From Liolophura sinensis (lineage: Eukaryota > Mollusca > Polyplacophora > Chitonida > Chitonidae): a stretch of 64,000 bases of DNA. Under the pieces are notes generated by a model. It ran no database searches. It was not told where the DNA came from and saw only the letters and a program-made list of their open reading frames with translations. Both the position numbers and the translations under genes were made by a program. The stretch spans positions 43,085,682 to 43,149,681 of the forward strand of contig NC_088300.1 in NCBI RefSeq assembly GCF_032854445.1. The letters run 5' to 3'. This document shows positions 1 through 13,500 of this stretch, piece after piece (the stretch's first letter is position 1; the number at the start of each line of letters is the position of its first letter).

Positions 1-1802
1 CGGGCGGAAGAGACTGTAAACACTTTGTAAACAAACAAATCCAACGCTTTGGCCTGGTGATGCACATGATACATAAAGGGCAAGTAGTTTTCTGTCAAAC
101 ATTAACAGCCTAATGGTGAGTTTTGTTCAAAATGGCTCGGTACGAACGTGATTATGTTTAGACTAGAGTAGAGTCTAGCTGGCCATGTTCCGAGCTCAGC
201 TCCCACATTAACGGCTTGAAATCTTTACATTCACTAATCTGGAACTCGTTTGGAAAGTCTTCAATCTTTCAAAGCAGTACGCCTCAAAAACCCGTAGTCT
301 TAACGTAATTCAGAATTCATGTTACTTCATTATGCATCACGTGACTCCGTTGATACAGGGTATACTCAGCTGTTCTTTCCAAAATTAAGATCATCTTCTA
401 TCTTCACAACAGCTGCTTACAGTTCCTATTCATTATTAAAAACAAAATCTGAAGTTAAGACGCCCAAAAAGTTTTTAATCGCCCTTTAAATGGTGTAGAC
501 TCGTTGACTTCAATCCAAGCGTTCCACAGACGACTCTAATGGAAAATGGCAGTTGGCCAAGTTTGTCTTGCTGTCAAAAGAATAACTATGTGATATGAAG
601 TCAGAAATACTGTAGGATTAAAGGAAGCATGCTGGTGTAGTGTACAGCGTTGACATGTTGAAGCGTTCGCGCGAGGACCAAGATCCAAGTTAATGAATGG
701 CAGATTACAGAAAATAGCTAAATTAGGAAGAATGACGCAGATCTCAAATCTAAGATGAAGGCCACGAAGTCATACACAATCTGCTGTTCTAACACCTCGG
801 AGTAGTTCACGTCACACAATTTACACACCTGCTCAAAGCCGCTTGTGCAACTAGATTGTATAAGGTGAACAAGCAAAGTAGATCAGGTCTGGCTCAGTGT
901 AGGCCAACGGTGAAGTTGGCCAGATTAGGAACTTTGTCGACTCACCCTCAAACAGGCTGCAATAAACCCTATTCTTACACAATACAAGTCCTCCAGTATA
1001 CGCCATTCTACTGGTAATGTGTGTTTACATGAATACTGTATACTCCAGTCACGTGTGCAGGCCGTGTGCAAATTTACTAACTAAATCTTCTGTTGTTATA
1101 CTGTGACTTTGGACAACTGCATTGGCTTCTGAGTTTGGCTAAATTTTAAACATAAAGTATGACTTGATACCTGTATTAATTAATACATTTTCTATCAATT
1201 GGGCCCTGTTTTATCACAAAACGTTACCAGCCAACTTCGTCCCATATATAAACTTTGCGTCGGTGACTTGCCAAAGTTTCCTCCACTTGGAAAATGACCG
1301 TTAAACAAAAACCCATCAGTCCAAAACCATTGTGAAGCAATTTTTCGTTTTTGTATTCCTCTCGTTTTAAGGCCTTATTACTCTAGAAGACATCCATTTC
1401 GAAAAATGTACAAAATGGATTAAAAAATATTTGTAGCCCTGATGTTAAAGACATCCTGGCTATTAAAAAACGCATACAGGAAATTTTACATGATAAATCT
1501 GCTTTAGATGAAAGGGAGATTTCATTTTCGGTCAAATTACACAACACCAGGTCATAAGCGGACGTTCATCTCAACATTATTTGTCACCAAGATGTGCTAC
1601 ATATACAAGGGGGAGAGAATACTAACAGTCGTATAAAAATCTACTTTGTCTGGTCCGTCGAAAATTTATTTTGAAACTGGGCAATCGAAGTGCAGTCCAG
1701 AAGATTTTAGATCATGATCGGCTAAAACTAACAAATTTAATCCTTTCTGAACCAATTCAAACGTGGGAAAGACTACAAGTTTTACATGTCAGGCTGCTTT
1801 AA
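1..1802. other. No feature recognised
   Basis: AT-rich sequence with stop codons in all frames at short intervals. No exon, SINE or tandem repeat was seen. Confidence 0.6.
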
Positions 1803-1960
1803 TTATTTATTTATTGAGTGTGGTTTAACGATATACTGAAGAATTTTTCACTGATATTGTGGCAGCCAGTCTTTTGAGTGGAGAAAACCGGGTTGCCCTG
1901 AATAAACATTCAACTTTTGGCAAGCTACTGATGAATTTTCCCCATTCATGATGTGCTGAC
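1803..1960 (-). mobile_element. Old Meta-tail SINE fragment
   Basis: A diverged minus-strand copy: TTATTTATTTATTGAGTG, then ACGATATACTGAAGAATTTTTC and a damaged GGCAGCCAG core. Recognised only by comparison with the better copies. Confidence 0.55.
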
Positions 1961-4042
1961 GTGTAAGCCATATTGCCAGAACGTAAGACCGTCATTGACC
2001 GTTTGTTGTCACGAAAGCTCCTTCGCGTATACAAACAATGGCAGAGGCTAAGTATACGCAGAAAATATGAGGAAATATTAAGATTGGAATATATGGATTA
2101 CACTCTCACCAAAATTTCCAGAATTTTGCTCTTACCCTTTTGCATATCACGACAAGATACCGAAAACAAATGTCATGGTGTTTTCGTGTGTAATATTCGT
2201 TGCAGACAGACACCGCAGACATTTAACATTGCTAACTTTTTGGAATGTACCACCGATTTATCGAGGTACCAAAATTCATCCCAATATACCAAATTACTAT
2301 ATAGGCAGACCGTTAATCTGTTAATAAGGTGCGGCGACAGCTTGATTGAAGCGACAGAAGTAAAACCATGTTTATTGTTTATTATCAGTGTCTGTCATGG
2401 ACGGGCCATTCTTATCTACAGGTGAACTAGACAAAACGCACCTGGAAACCCGATTATATATTAATCCCTATGCACAAGTGATCAATGGTAAATCCTCTTC
2501 ACGTGGTATAGAGGCACGAGGTGCACTGTGATTTGTGTCCAATCAAGCCAGCTGCACACCTACCAGCGAGCACTGACTTTTCGTAACCTGAAGGCTTACA
2601 ATGGAGAAGCAAAGAGAGGTAAGGCGACTTAATCAGTGCTATCGGTGTCAGGAATTGCCAAGGGTATGTTGATTTGACCAGGGGTTCACTGGAAGCGTAG
2701 AAAAGAGGAGTAGCATGAAGCTTCACGCTGCCTGCTTGCTGATAGCGAACCACCATCGATTCCTGCCACCCCGGACAACGCCTGTAGCCATCTCCACGGA
2801 CATTTCAGTAGGATTTCGATAAAAAAAGCCGTGACACATTAATGAAAGCTGTTTTCTCGATGTGTTGGGACTGACATCGAGCGAGTTCTTGTCTGTTCTC
2901 CCCTTACAACTCTCGGACATCGGTTGAACACAGACGACGCGTCAGCCAGGGCTCTCCAAGTTCGCAGTTTACTATTTTTTACGACTTATATACCACTTAT
3001 TTTTTCCAGCTGCTTTCATAATAGACATCAACAATATTCACCCAGAATGTTGGTGTAGGATGATACTCTCTCTTGGCAGTTGCTAAGGACACCCTTAAAG
3101 AAGATTTCACTGAAGCCTTGGATTAAAACATTGCTCACCTGTTTAGATGAAAACACTGGGTAACATTTCAAAACTCATTTCTCGACCGTATTAAGCCCAT
3201 ACGTAGTGTTCACAGAAATTCTAAAGCCGACCAACCCTAATTGAGCAAATGCAGAGATAGTTAAGCGCTTTGAAATGGCTGTTAGTCTGCTTGATGTTTG
3301 TGTCCGAGGTCAATGGCCATTATGCATGATTAAGATGATACAACACCAGACACTGTATGTCACAGCAAACTAACCAATGGCCACCTAGGGGCACATTTCC
3401 TCGGGCTAAGCTGGAGTGGTGGCATGTCAAGGTTAGACGTTGCCATATAGTCGAACCCGGACTGCTTGATTCTCTTAAAATTGTTTATGACAGCACGTGA
3501 AAAAGCAATAAACGATACCCATGACCTCGAAAGCATAAGCGACGAAGCAGTAAAGAACAGTAGAAATGCCCCTTCCCTTGCAACGAAAACCGGAAATACT
3601 GTTAAACGTTAATCTCACTTGACCTTGAGTCAGTTTAATATGCTGTACATATAACTGTTGATGGAGGATATAAAATAATTAGACTGATCTACTTTGCTGC
3701 CTTATTTTTTTTTAATCACTTTCGCGACAGTAATCATGTTTTTGGTTACACACTAAATGTAAGTGTTTATTTTTTAAACACATTTCTGTTGTTTGTTCAT
3801 AAATAGGCTATATTTAGTAACTTAAAAGTGTGTTTATTATATTAAACATTTGAAATGTTTATACATGTATAGTAATGTGGCAGATATTTTCAACCGACAC
3901 AAGCAGTCAAGTAAAACTAAATTAGAGTTTATATATTGTTTGAAAAGTCGATTAACATATGAAATGTCACATGTTTACACAACTCTTTACTTACTAAATG
4001 TATTATTTCGTGAATAAACACTAACACATGTTTATGAACTTC
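1961..4042. other. No gene recognised
   Basis: Only short open frames (the longest is 150 codons at 1973-2425, plus strand) without domain, signal peptide or convincing splice context. Nothing else was seen. Confidence 0.55.
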
Positions 4043-4052
4043 AACAGAAATG

Positions 4053-4298
4053 GAGGGAATGCGTGGCTGAGTTATTAGCAAGCAATGACCCAGCCTCTCA
4101 CCAATGCGGTCGCTGTGAGTTCAAGTCCAGCTCAGGTTGTATTCCTCTCCGGCCGTTTGCCAGCAACCTTCGGATGGCCGTAAGTTTCCTCCGGGTTCTG
4201 TCCGGTTTCTTCCCACGATAACGCTGACTGCCGTCGTATAAGTGAAATATTCTTGAGTACGGTGTAAAATACCAATCAAATATATAAATAAATAAATT
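4053..4298 (+). mobile_element. tRNA-headed Meta-tail SINE, near full length
   Basis: Flanked by a perfect 10 bp target duplication AACAGAAATG (4043-4052 and 4299-4308). The head has tRNA-like A and B box sequence (GAGTTCAAGTCC), the middle is the shared CTCCGGCCG...GGATGG stretch, and the tail reads CGTCGTATAAGTGAAATATTCTTGAGTACGG and ends in AAATAAATA repeats. Confidence 0.88.
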
Positions 4299-4308
4299 AA
4301 CAGAAATG

Positions 4309-5910
4309 TGTTTTAAAACGAAACGCTTATTTTAGCGTGTTTGTGGACATGGACAAAGGCAGGAAAGAGCCACAGCCTGTTCGCTATTCACTTTGGTAAG
4401 TCTAGTTAAAAACAGACGTATATAACCGCCATTCTATCAATCGCCCTATCCACTAACAATATCCAAGGCATTTTGTTTGACTGTTTTTAAACAATCACAG
4501 ACGTCTGGTTGTAGGCACTGTGTTAACTCACATGTTCATGTACCACCGAAATTCCGCCAAAAGGCCTTCGCTGACTGGCGGGTAATGATGCTACTGATAT
4601 CCTTGGGCGTAGGCCACCAGAGGTCGCTGATACCTCTGGCGAAGACAAATCTCACGTCGTGGGTATTTAGGAAAATGATCATGTTTCTATTAAAAAGATA
4701 TAGCCAGAGCGCAGTCATTGTCATTTATCAAGGAACTTGTCTTCAGGGAAGACATGGCATAAAACACTACCATCTAAACGACAATAAGGCGCTAATTTCC
4801 ACAGCCAGAGGGTGGATCTATCAGCGTTTCCTGTAACACGATAACTATCCCAATACTTACAAGTACAGGCAGCTTTAACATCTTACGATCTCTATGAATA
4901 CAGCTTTTCAAACAGTATAAAAAATTTGTTTTAGCCAGTTCTGATCAGCACACGTCTTGTATGTCCAGTCACGTGTTCATTATGTCAATTGCTGAACACG
5001 TGTGTTCTTTGTACCCTGAAGCAGGAATTCATTTAACATTCTTCGATTATTCTGAGTATTTAAAAGAGTTTAGAAAGGTGTGTTTCAGTAAATTTGAATG
5101 AAAACTGTACTAAAATTCTGTTTTTGGCTAACAGCGTACTTGTATAGGACCGAATCATCTGTTAGCTTTATTACACAACCAATCTCTCTGAACTGTGTGT
5201 TTGCCAGGTTTGATCAGCTACAAATAATTATGTGTATCCGGTCGGATCTTATCCGCCGATCGTTATACCAAATGCTGTGCCTGGGAATAGCACCAACATA
5301 AACACTACATGTTGTTAATTTACAAATCCCTGGGGCTCGGACATCCGCAATGCGTTTCTATGATCTCAATGAACATCTTCAATGATTTTCCGCTTGGTAA
5401 AAGCGATTGTTTTTGCCCGATCTTGATACCGCTCGTTTTATTTAATATTTATATTACCTTAGAAGACTTCCTGAATTTTGTCACGTGCTTGAGCGCTATC
5501 GGATGACATGGTATGTTTATGTAAACATCTCCAAGAGTCGCCACTGAAAAATGTACCACGACACATTTCCAGAAGCGTGTCATTTATGAGTCAAATTGCC
5601 TTGTAAATTTGGGATACCGTCGTATTAGGGTATCTTGTCTGAAATTTCGTCACGCAGACACCGCTGAGTAGGGATCAGACTGGTCGAGAAGTAATCTAAA
5701 AGTACGGCTTTGACCTTTTAACATTGGTGGTGATAAGTTCCGGTGAATAAGACATAACATTAGACTTAGGTGTCAAGATAAGACAATGCATAATTACAAG
5801 TGTCCGAATCAGTTGTTCAGACAAGAAACGTGAATTGGGTAAACAATTACACGACTGATGGTGCAGCTGGACATTGTTTTCTTAGTGCGCGATTGTAAGT
5901 AAACCAATCA

Positions 5911-5960
<50 letters not shown>

Positions 5961-8900
5961 ATAACGATGTTTGTCGTACTTTGGATCATTACTGGAAATC
6001 AACTTCTAATTTGCATTAACTAGAGGGTGCAGCATCACTGTCATTAGCCGCGGGTAACAGTAGGCCTATGTGGTGTGCATGAGCAAATCAACGATTCCGA
6101 TAATCAGGGACCATGACTCCGTCAAAGAGAAAGTAGCGAATGCCAAAATGATGATGCCATCTCACTGCATACGTGTAGAGCAAGGTATATAAGGTTATAT
6201 GCATGAAGTGAAAGGAAATTGTTGATCCGAGTTGACCTGTGGACAAACCAACGTTCCATATTGGTTCCACAATTTGAAAACAGGTTTACTGAGTACCGGG
6301 TTGCTGCATGAGAGGAAAAAGATATTCCCTTATTTTAACATGATTTACCTGTAATCTAATTATGCAGTGGTAAAATGTTACAAGTCGTTACCATAAATAT
6401 AAATGTGTGTCAGGTCACTGGTTGAAGACGTCGAGCAAATTCACGGGCATCGACGCATGTCGTTCAACAAGGTTGTTATTTACTGAACGCATATACATGT
6501 AGTTATCATTCTTGTACACTCAGGCATAGAGACAAGATCCCCTCATATAGCCCCACTTTAGCTTTAAACTAAGAATGTGGTATGTTCATGTGAAAATGTA
6601 CACCAACAAAGATGGCCGACAAACGGACGTAGATTTAAGGCTTGGTTTCATTGCGGCGATTTAGTGTTATCCAGATTGTTGTGTTCACAATCGTGTTTAC
6701 CGCGGGAGGTATAACGTACGCAGCGCTCAGCAAGAACTGTGAACGGTATTATCCACGGGAGTACTCACTTCTAGACACTCATCAAGGATTTAAGAATAAC
6801 GAACGGGTCTTTCTTCTATCTCACGTTCTTTTAATCTCTTATCTGAAAATAATCTCATCTAAATCCAATATTTATCAGCAGTATCTATTCAGATTTAATC
6901 TACGTTTGATGTCTATCTGTAAGTGTACATTGTGGTATTAATAGCAATCTTATTATATCTGGGAAGAGACGCTCAGTTATTCTATTACAAAGCGGATGTA
7001 GAACAGGAAAGCGCCAACCCTCCAAACAGTTTCGCAATTCGACAGAAGTGTGTTTTTTTCGCGTTATCTTTGTGATAAATCTTCCAGTTCACTGTTCAGC
7101 TCTGGATTGAGGACCCTGCATACCCCGACTCGATCGGAATTCTTGGAAAGGCCGCCGAATATCCGATGATGCACATCAAAATTTTATTTGTTAAGCTCGA
7201 CAAATATTTCTCGAGCCATCGATTTTGATCTGGCGCGATCCATACGCTCGAGAATTCGCATCTAGGAAGAACCAATGGACTAGACTGGCAGCAGTCAATG
7301 TGTTATAACTCTATCAATTCCAATGACTAGGGCCTAAGCCCAATAATGCAAAAATACAACATCGTAATTTGTTTAGAAATGATCACATCAATATTTGCGG
7401 CCAATTCCAGGTTGATGGAACCACAAAACCTGCATCTGACTCACTGGCTTTCAGCTGTTGGGAATTTTATATGCGAATTGTTAGAACGATGCATGCGCAA
7501 TAATACAAAAATTTCAAGCATACATATTACTACTAAACTGACACAGAAGTAATGAGTGGCCATTTCCTGGCGTGTAATGGGCTAAACGAAAGTATTTTTT
7601 TTTTATCATGAACTCATCAACATACTTTTCCCAGAAATTAGCTGTTTTTCCGTGAACTCGAGATTCAAATCAAGTCATAGGTACTCGAATACCTGTCATC
7701 AATGAATTATCTGGTATAATACTCTGTTCAGCGTGTCAATCAGCTCCCCGCGAAACAATGGTGCTAAAATAACGTTCCATGCACACCATTTTGTTCTCCA
7801 GTTGTAGGTGTCCAGTTCACCACCTTTTAAATGCGTATCTGAGTCGTTAAATAGCACGACTTCTGGGCGTGACACAACGCCACTCTATTAAGTAGAAATT
7901 TACATTCTGTTGTATCATGCAATTTGATGTAAAATTAATTGTCTTAACTTACGCTAGTTTTTGCATTTGAGATCAATTAAAATCTTGATTTTCGATTTTT
8001 GATGCTGGTCAAGGGAGATGGAATTGAGATTATGTACCGTGAAGGTGTTTGTGAACTGAGACGGAATAAGGATTTCTAAGACACCGTTGTTAGAAAGATT
8101 GCGGGGATGAAACAAAACTGACGAATCTTTATACTGAATGATGGTCACTTCTATTTAAAACACTATGTTTATCCGGCGAATCTCTTGTTGATAAAAGAGT
8201 GACAAAGTCTTTCTTTGGAAGAATTTTTCTACATTGTAAATTTGGGGTTGAACAGCTCAGAAAGAGTAAATATCCTTAAGACTTGATCCCCCTGCTAATC
8301 TTTATGTGTAGATCATTATTGCTTCTCCCTCTGTCTGAACGCTTTAGACACAGATAATGTGACCCATCCTTCCACAAAGACATTCATTGGTCTACAACAG
8401 CTTAATCAATAAATGTAGTCTTGTGTAAAATACAATTTCATCCAAAGGTAAATTCGTAATTTGTCTTTTAGATAATCAAACCCGTCAGGACTAACAAATC
8501 TAGCTTGTGCACTAATTCTTAAATTTAATCCTTAAGTTGCTTCATGTGTTGTCTAAAAGTAAATCCATTTCAGAAATGAGTACAACTAACTATTGATGAT
8601 AACACGTGGTAGTTCGTGCGTGTATCGCGTATCAAGGAAACCGTTGCCATCAGCTATATTACCTGTAGCTATATAGGTGAGAGGTAACATCCCGCTACAA
8701 CATGCTGCACAGCGTTAAGAATGGTAATTGTGCGCAGGCATAAGAACCGTTAGATTTTTGCCAGCGGTAAATGGACTTTACGTTATCACCGGTAATGACC
8801 TATTCCGGCTGATACCCATTACCGAGCGTCTAACAGAGAATAACCATCCGGCCCAATATCAGCACATACAAATGAAGACACAGATCACAATTCCACACCA

Positions 8901-10396
8901 TCTGCAAATTACTGACTACATTTCATCCATTTGTGAGACAAATCACTTTATTTACCGATCAAACCAGTTAAGGCAACAGGCCATTTGAGAAACCCACTGA
9001 TGTACTCTCATGTGACCTGACAGCGTTTAAATCTGGCTAGAGGGAATCGTTCAGACATTCTCTGCACGGGGTCCCTACTAGAAGAGACAAACGCCTGGCT
9101 GTTTGAAGCCAGAGGTCTACGATTTTGGTACCAAATGGCCTTAGGCAAATGTGACCCAAGGAACTTTATAATAATTAATATAAGAACATAAATATCTTAT
9201 TTCATTCTCCATTCCATTTCATAGAATTTTTCTCTTCTGGTTTATTAGATTAGGTGATAATCTTAATTCTGCAGTTGAAGCGAAAGGAAATCAGTTTACA
9301 CAAACTCTGTCCAACTAGAAAACACTGGCATTGAAACGTCTGTACGGCATTTTTATATTTTCAACCCCTGAATACATCTCCTATCTGATTTAGCAATCTA
9401 GATGGTCGCCCATTCCTAATTATCAAAGCATCCAAAAAGGCTGTCAATAACAAAGTCAAGTGGGTATGTATGTAACCCTTCAGCTAGCGCCGTGTACATG
9501 GAGTTGTACGTGGAAACGGAAATAAATATCTCGTCATCTGGAAACTGGTGAAGAAATAAATCTGGTGTAAATTACCGCTGGTCAAGCCGAACCTAATGGT
9601 ATCAGCGCGTGGGGCGAGTTTAACCGGCGATGGTGTCAATCTGGCCGGCTGTGTTAATCCCGTTTGTGGCTGCTGGGTTCTCACGACAGACAACATAAGT
9701 GGATTGCCAACCCACCTGCGTTCACTGGTAACTACATCAAAGCGCGAAGTCTGTGCGGCCTGAGGTGTGTAGATGACCACATTGTCAACAGCTAAACCTC
9801 TTCATCAACAACTGGCTCTTTGATCAGGTCTCAGTACTAATTGCCCTCATTTCAAGCTCCCCCAACCTTGGTCATTTCAAATATCCGAACTGAGATATAA
9901 TCAGTTTTCTCACCATTTGCTTATGAATAATCCGGCTTGGATATAATGTTGTAAAGGGATGTTGTAGTACGTGGACAAAAAACAGGATTCTACAATCCTC
10001 TTGTTACTTTTTCTTCTGTTGGCTCCCACTTAATAGCTCGCTGCATTTAAATTGCTTTGTAAAAAATCGTTGAACAATAACTCTTGCTTTAGGCCGATGA
10101 CACACGTTAAGCGATTACCGGATATCAGGATGTTTTTCTTTTGGCTTTAAGGCACCGCTTGTGTCGGCGTCTGGTTGTTTAGGCGCACTTTAGTTAGTTC
10201 TAACCAACCGTTATGCCACTTGAACTGGTCAGAAGTCCTTTCCGAGGAAATGATCGCCCCACAAATCACAGAGTCTATCAAAGATCGGCTCAACAGGCTC
10301 TTGCATTAAGTCATTAACAGATCTAGATTGAGGATCAGGTGCTTGGCTGGTTTCCGAGATAGCGGGCAGTCAGGAGACCAGCCTCTGCCAGTGGAG
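4309..10396. other. Intergenic or 3' flank of the peptide gene
   Basis: Apart from the TA tract at 5913 no repeat or gene is recognised. A GC-richer minus-strand open segment at 9576-9791 may be exon or 3' UTR of the peptide gene (see findings). The first minus-strand AATAAA below the stop at 10397 that I noticed is at 9246-9241. Confidence 0.5.
5913..5957. repeat. (TA)n microsatellite
   Basis: Uninterrupted TA dinucleotides for 45 bp. Confidence 0.98.
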
Positions 10397-10530
10397 TTAT
10401 CGTCCGGCTGCCATCAGCCGGCGCAGATCTGCCATGGACAGCCGAATGGACATGCGCTGTGGACCTGTTCTATTTCGAGCTCGGTCCAATGTGGTTGTTA
10501 TTGCATCCATGTTGTCAAGCCCAGCTATAC
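10397..10530 (-). CDS. Secreted peptide gene, proposed terminal exon
   Basis: A strong acceptor (TTTCCAATTGTTTCAG) precedes GTATAG at 10530. The frame reads two bases plus 43 codons to TAA at 10399-10397. The product is rich in Arg, Met and Leu with no low-complexity bias (GPQRMSIRLSMADLRRL) and ends Gly-Arg-stop. The coding capacity is too short for ORF scanners. Acceptor strength and the amidation-type ending argue that it is real. Confidence 0.55.
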
Positions 10531-13500
10531 CTGAAACAATTGGAAATGGACACGATATGAAAGTGTAAAATAAGAAACAATAAGTCAGACTTACGTTAAT
10601 CTTTAAAAGTTTAATAATCTAATGAGATCAGCTTGGTTCCGGTTTTCCGGACGTGAGACCGCCATTGCCTGTAGCCCATTAGCCCTACTCTATGGTTTTA
10701 AAATAGTGCTCGATTTATAGACCGTTCGCCTGAAGCTTTTGTATCCATGTTCAATCTGGAAACATATCCCAACGCCCTTAATTTCCGCCATATTAGGGAA
10801 AATGTATTCCTAATAAGTAAAGTATTTTGCAGTGACATTCGATGACGGATGTGACGTTCGGAGGCTACCATTACATGCGTCACTGGTAAATAGACCGGAA
10901 AGTTCGGATTTTAATACAAACCTAAAAGTTGAACGAGAGTTAGACTAAAAGAATGTCAGATCACACACAATGAAAATACCAGTATTTGTGTCTTGTTTTC
11001 AATACAGGTGACATAAAATTTTTACAGAAATCCATGTTGAATTTTCAAAAGTTTATTCTGAGGATGTGTTCCAAGAACAGATTAAAATTCGTCGGTCTCT
11101 AATTGCAGCCGCTCCCGCGAATGTATACATAGGTAAGTTAACGCTAAGAAAACAAATTATTATGAATCAGTATGAAACAGTACTTTAGACGTTTCTTAAC
11201 GGTTTTGTTCACAGATAAACTCACCGGAAATTGATTGGTGATTGATGTTTTAGATTATTGACCAAGTATTTCCTGGGTCAAATTCTTGATGTGTATAACA
11301 AATGATGTGCGCAAATACCTCCATATCCTGATTTTCACACGTGGGTTACAGACAACAAGCCAAATTTTAATCATAGCGATCCCACAAAATGACATAAAAA
11401 TATGTTTTTACCAAATGAAAAAAAAACACTATTCCTATGAGTATCAGAATATATTCATTAGCGTACAACATGTCAGTTTTGTGAAACATTTTCAGGAAGA
11501 GATTTTCTCGCATTTGAGATATTGGTTTGCAGCGTACCAACTCACAAAATATTTTACAGGTGTAAATGTAAATTACATTTTGCTATTAGAAATCACCCAA
11601 AGGTTAAAAGCCAAGGAAAGGCAACACATTATGTCTGAGCCACGTGTGTCGCGGGACATCGCTTAAGGAAAGCAGGTAGTTGAAATCAAAATCGAAAACG
11701 TCCTATGAAATCACATACACTAAGAGGTTTTAACAAAAGAGCGATATCACACCATAAACATAAGTAGGTAACTCTGATGTCCAAGTGCGCTACACATCAA
11801 TCGCATATTACTGGGCTTTGCGAAGTTACGTGGTAAAACTATTACTAGATTTGCCATCTCATGTGATTGAGAGGCACATTACCAGGTAGACACTTGTGCT
11901 CACATTTGATTGGGTGTTACGAAGATACATGGAAAAGGTTTTGCCAGATGCACATTTTATGATCACATGTGATTGGGCGTCGTGAAACTGGGTGATGAGC
12001 ATGTTACCTAATGGGCACATTGAGGTCACACACGATATGGTGACATAAAATTTCGTGGTACAGATGTTACCAGATGGACACTTTGTGGTCACACGACTGG
12101 TTGTCAAACAAAACGGTAAAGAAATCACTTGACCTTTATGCGGAATGGCAACACCGTGTGCGACTTACTCAAATCTTACTCAGGGCTTCCAGAAACTTGT
12201 TTTAAGTATATATACATTTAACAGTCTTTGCTTTACTTAATCACTCCTGCACGTCAGAATCGTACACTATTGAGAGTCGTAACACATCTTCTACGGTGTT
12301 AAAATTTTCAGTACATTCACTTCCTTGTTGTCTGTCATACAGGTCTTTGATAATCAGCATTTAAAACTCAATGAATGGCCTGACTTGCAACATAACGTCT
12401 TAAAGGTTTATAAAACACACACGGATGGTAACTTTCATTTAGCACACTGAGCAGGATAGAATACAGGATGCACTCGATTTTAAATGTATAGAAAAAGTTT
12501 GTTCTCATAGTTCGGCAGAGCAAAGAAACTTGTCCTTTGAGTTTTTTTTCAACCGTAGTTAATGACACTTTCCTACGCTCTATGGATGTGTGGTAGGTAA
12601 AAGTCAAACACTAAGCTTACACTAAGTGGCTTCTGAGCGCCATATTGATCCCCAGGGTATATTTCTTACATTGTAAGTGTTGCTATATTATAATTTATTC
12701 AGTAGTTCCCTCGCTACTGATTCAAAGAAGAAATATGTATAATGTATCGAGTAAGTAGTACAGAAGTAAACAACGGTTTGTTTGTTAGAGTGTTTGGTCA
12801 TATAGACGCATTAACCGGCATAAGAGTCTATATGTATGCCCAGTAAACGAGATCAGGCAAGTGATCAATGAGTGACACTAAAACAAAACAAAAAAAAATA
12901 CAATACCATGTAGAGGCCTTCAAAAAAGCCGACATAGGAGTAACTCCAGCAATTAGAACATATATCTTAATAGTGTGGATATATTTTCGGTTTATGGAAT
13001 GTGTTGTAACGTAGTATGCGGCTATACAATATTAGCATTTGCTTTCATTCATAAAGACTAGGATTGTTGAATATAGCGTATTCTGTTATTTTTTCCCATA
13101 TGTTTCTATATTTAAGTCCGTGCTAAAGACTATTTTACGTTTACGATTTTGGTCAGGTTTGGAGGAAAGGAAGTCTTGTAGAGCCCACGTTGGCAGGTAC
13201 ATGTAGCTGAAAAAACCAAAGCCAATGAAAAGAAAGCTTCGATCTTGTTCACAATCTCATACGTCAAGGGCTGATCATCATCTGAGAGCTCCCCCGCCAT
13301 ACACTATTAGAGGACCCGGTACAGCTAGATTAGCGGATGAAAATTTCCACTCGAAAGAAGAGAAACATTATTGGATGATTTTTTCCTTCTCGAGAGTAGC
13401 AATTTCGATCTTATAATCAAGATATGTTTTGTCATATAATAATGTAATTTCCATCTTATAATCAAGATATGTTTTGTCATATAATAATGTAATTTCCATC

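Noticed and set aside
6640-6941. Plus-strand frame with a hydrophobic segment (SVIQIVVFTIVFTAGG) resembling a membrane anchor
   Set aside because: No ATG in frame (only TTG), the possible acceptor lacks a pyrimidine tract, and no good donor follows; the nearby ATGGCC opens only six codons.
11286-11666. 126-codon plus-strand frame
   Set aside because: Begins with TTG, AT-rich composition, no domain or splice context; plausible by chance in AT-rich DNA.
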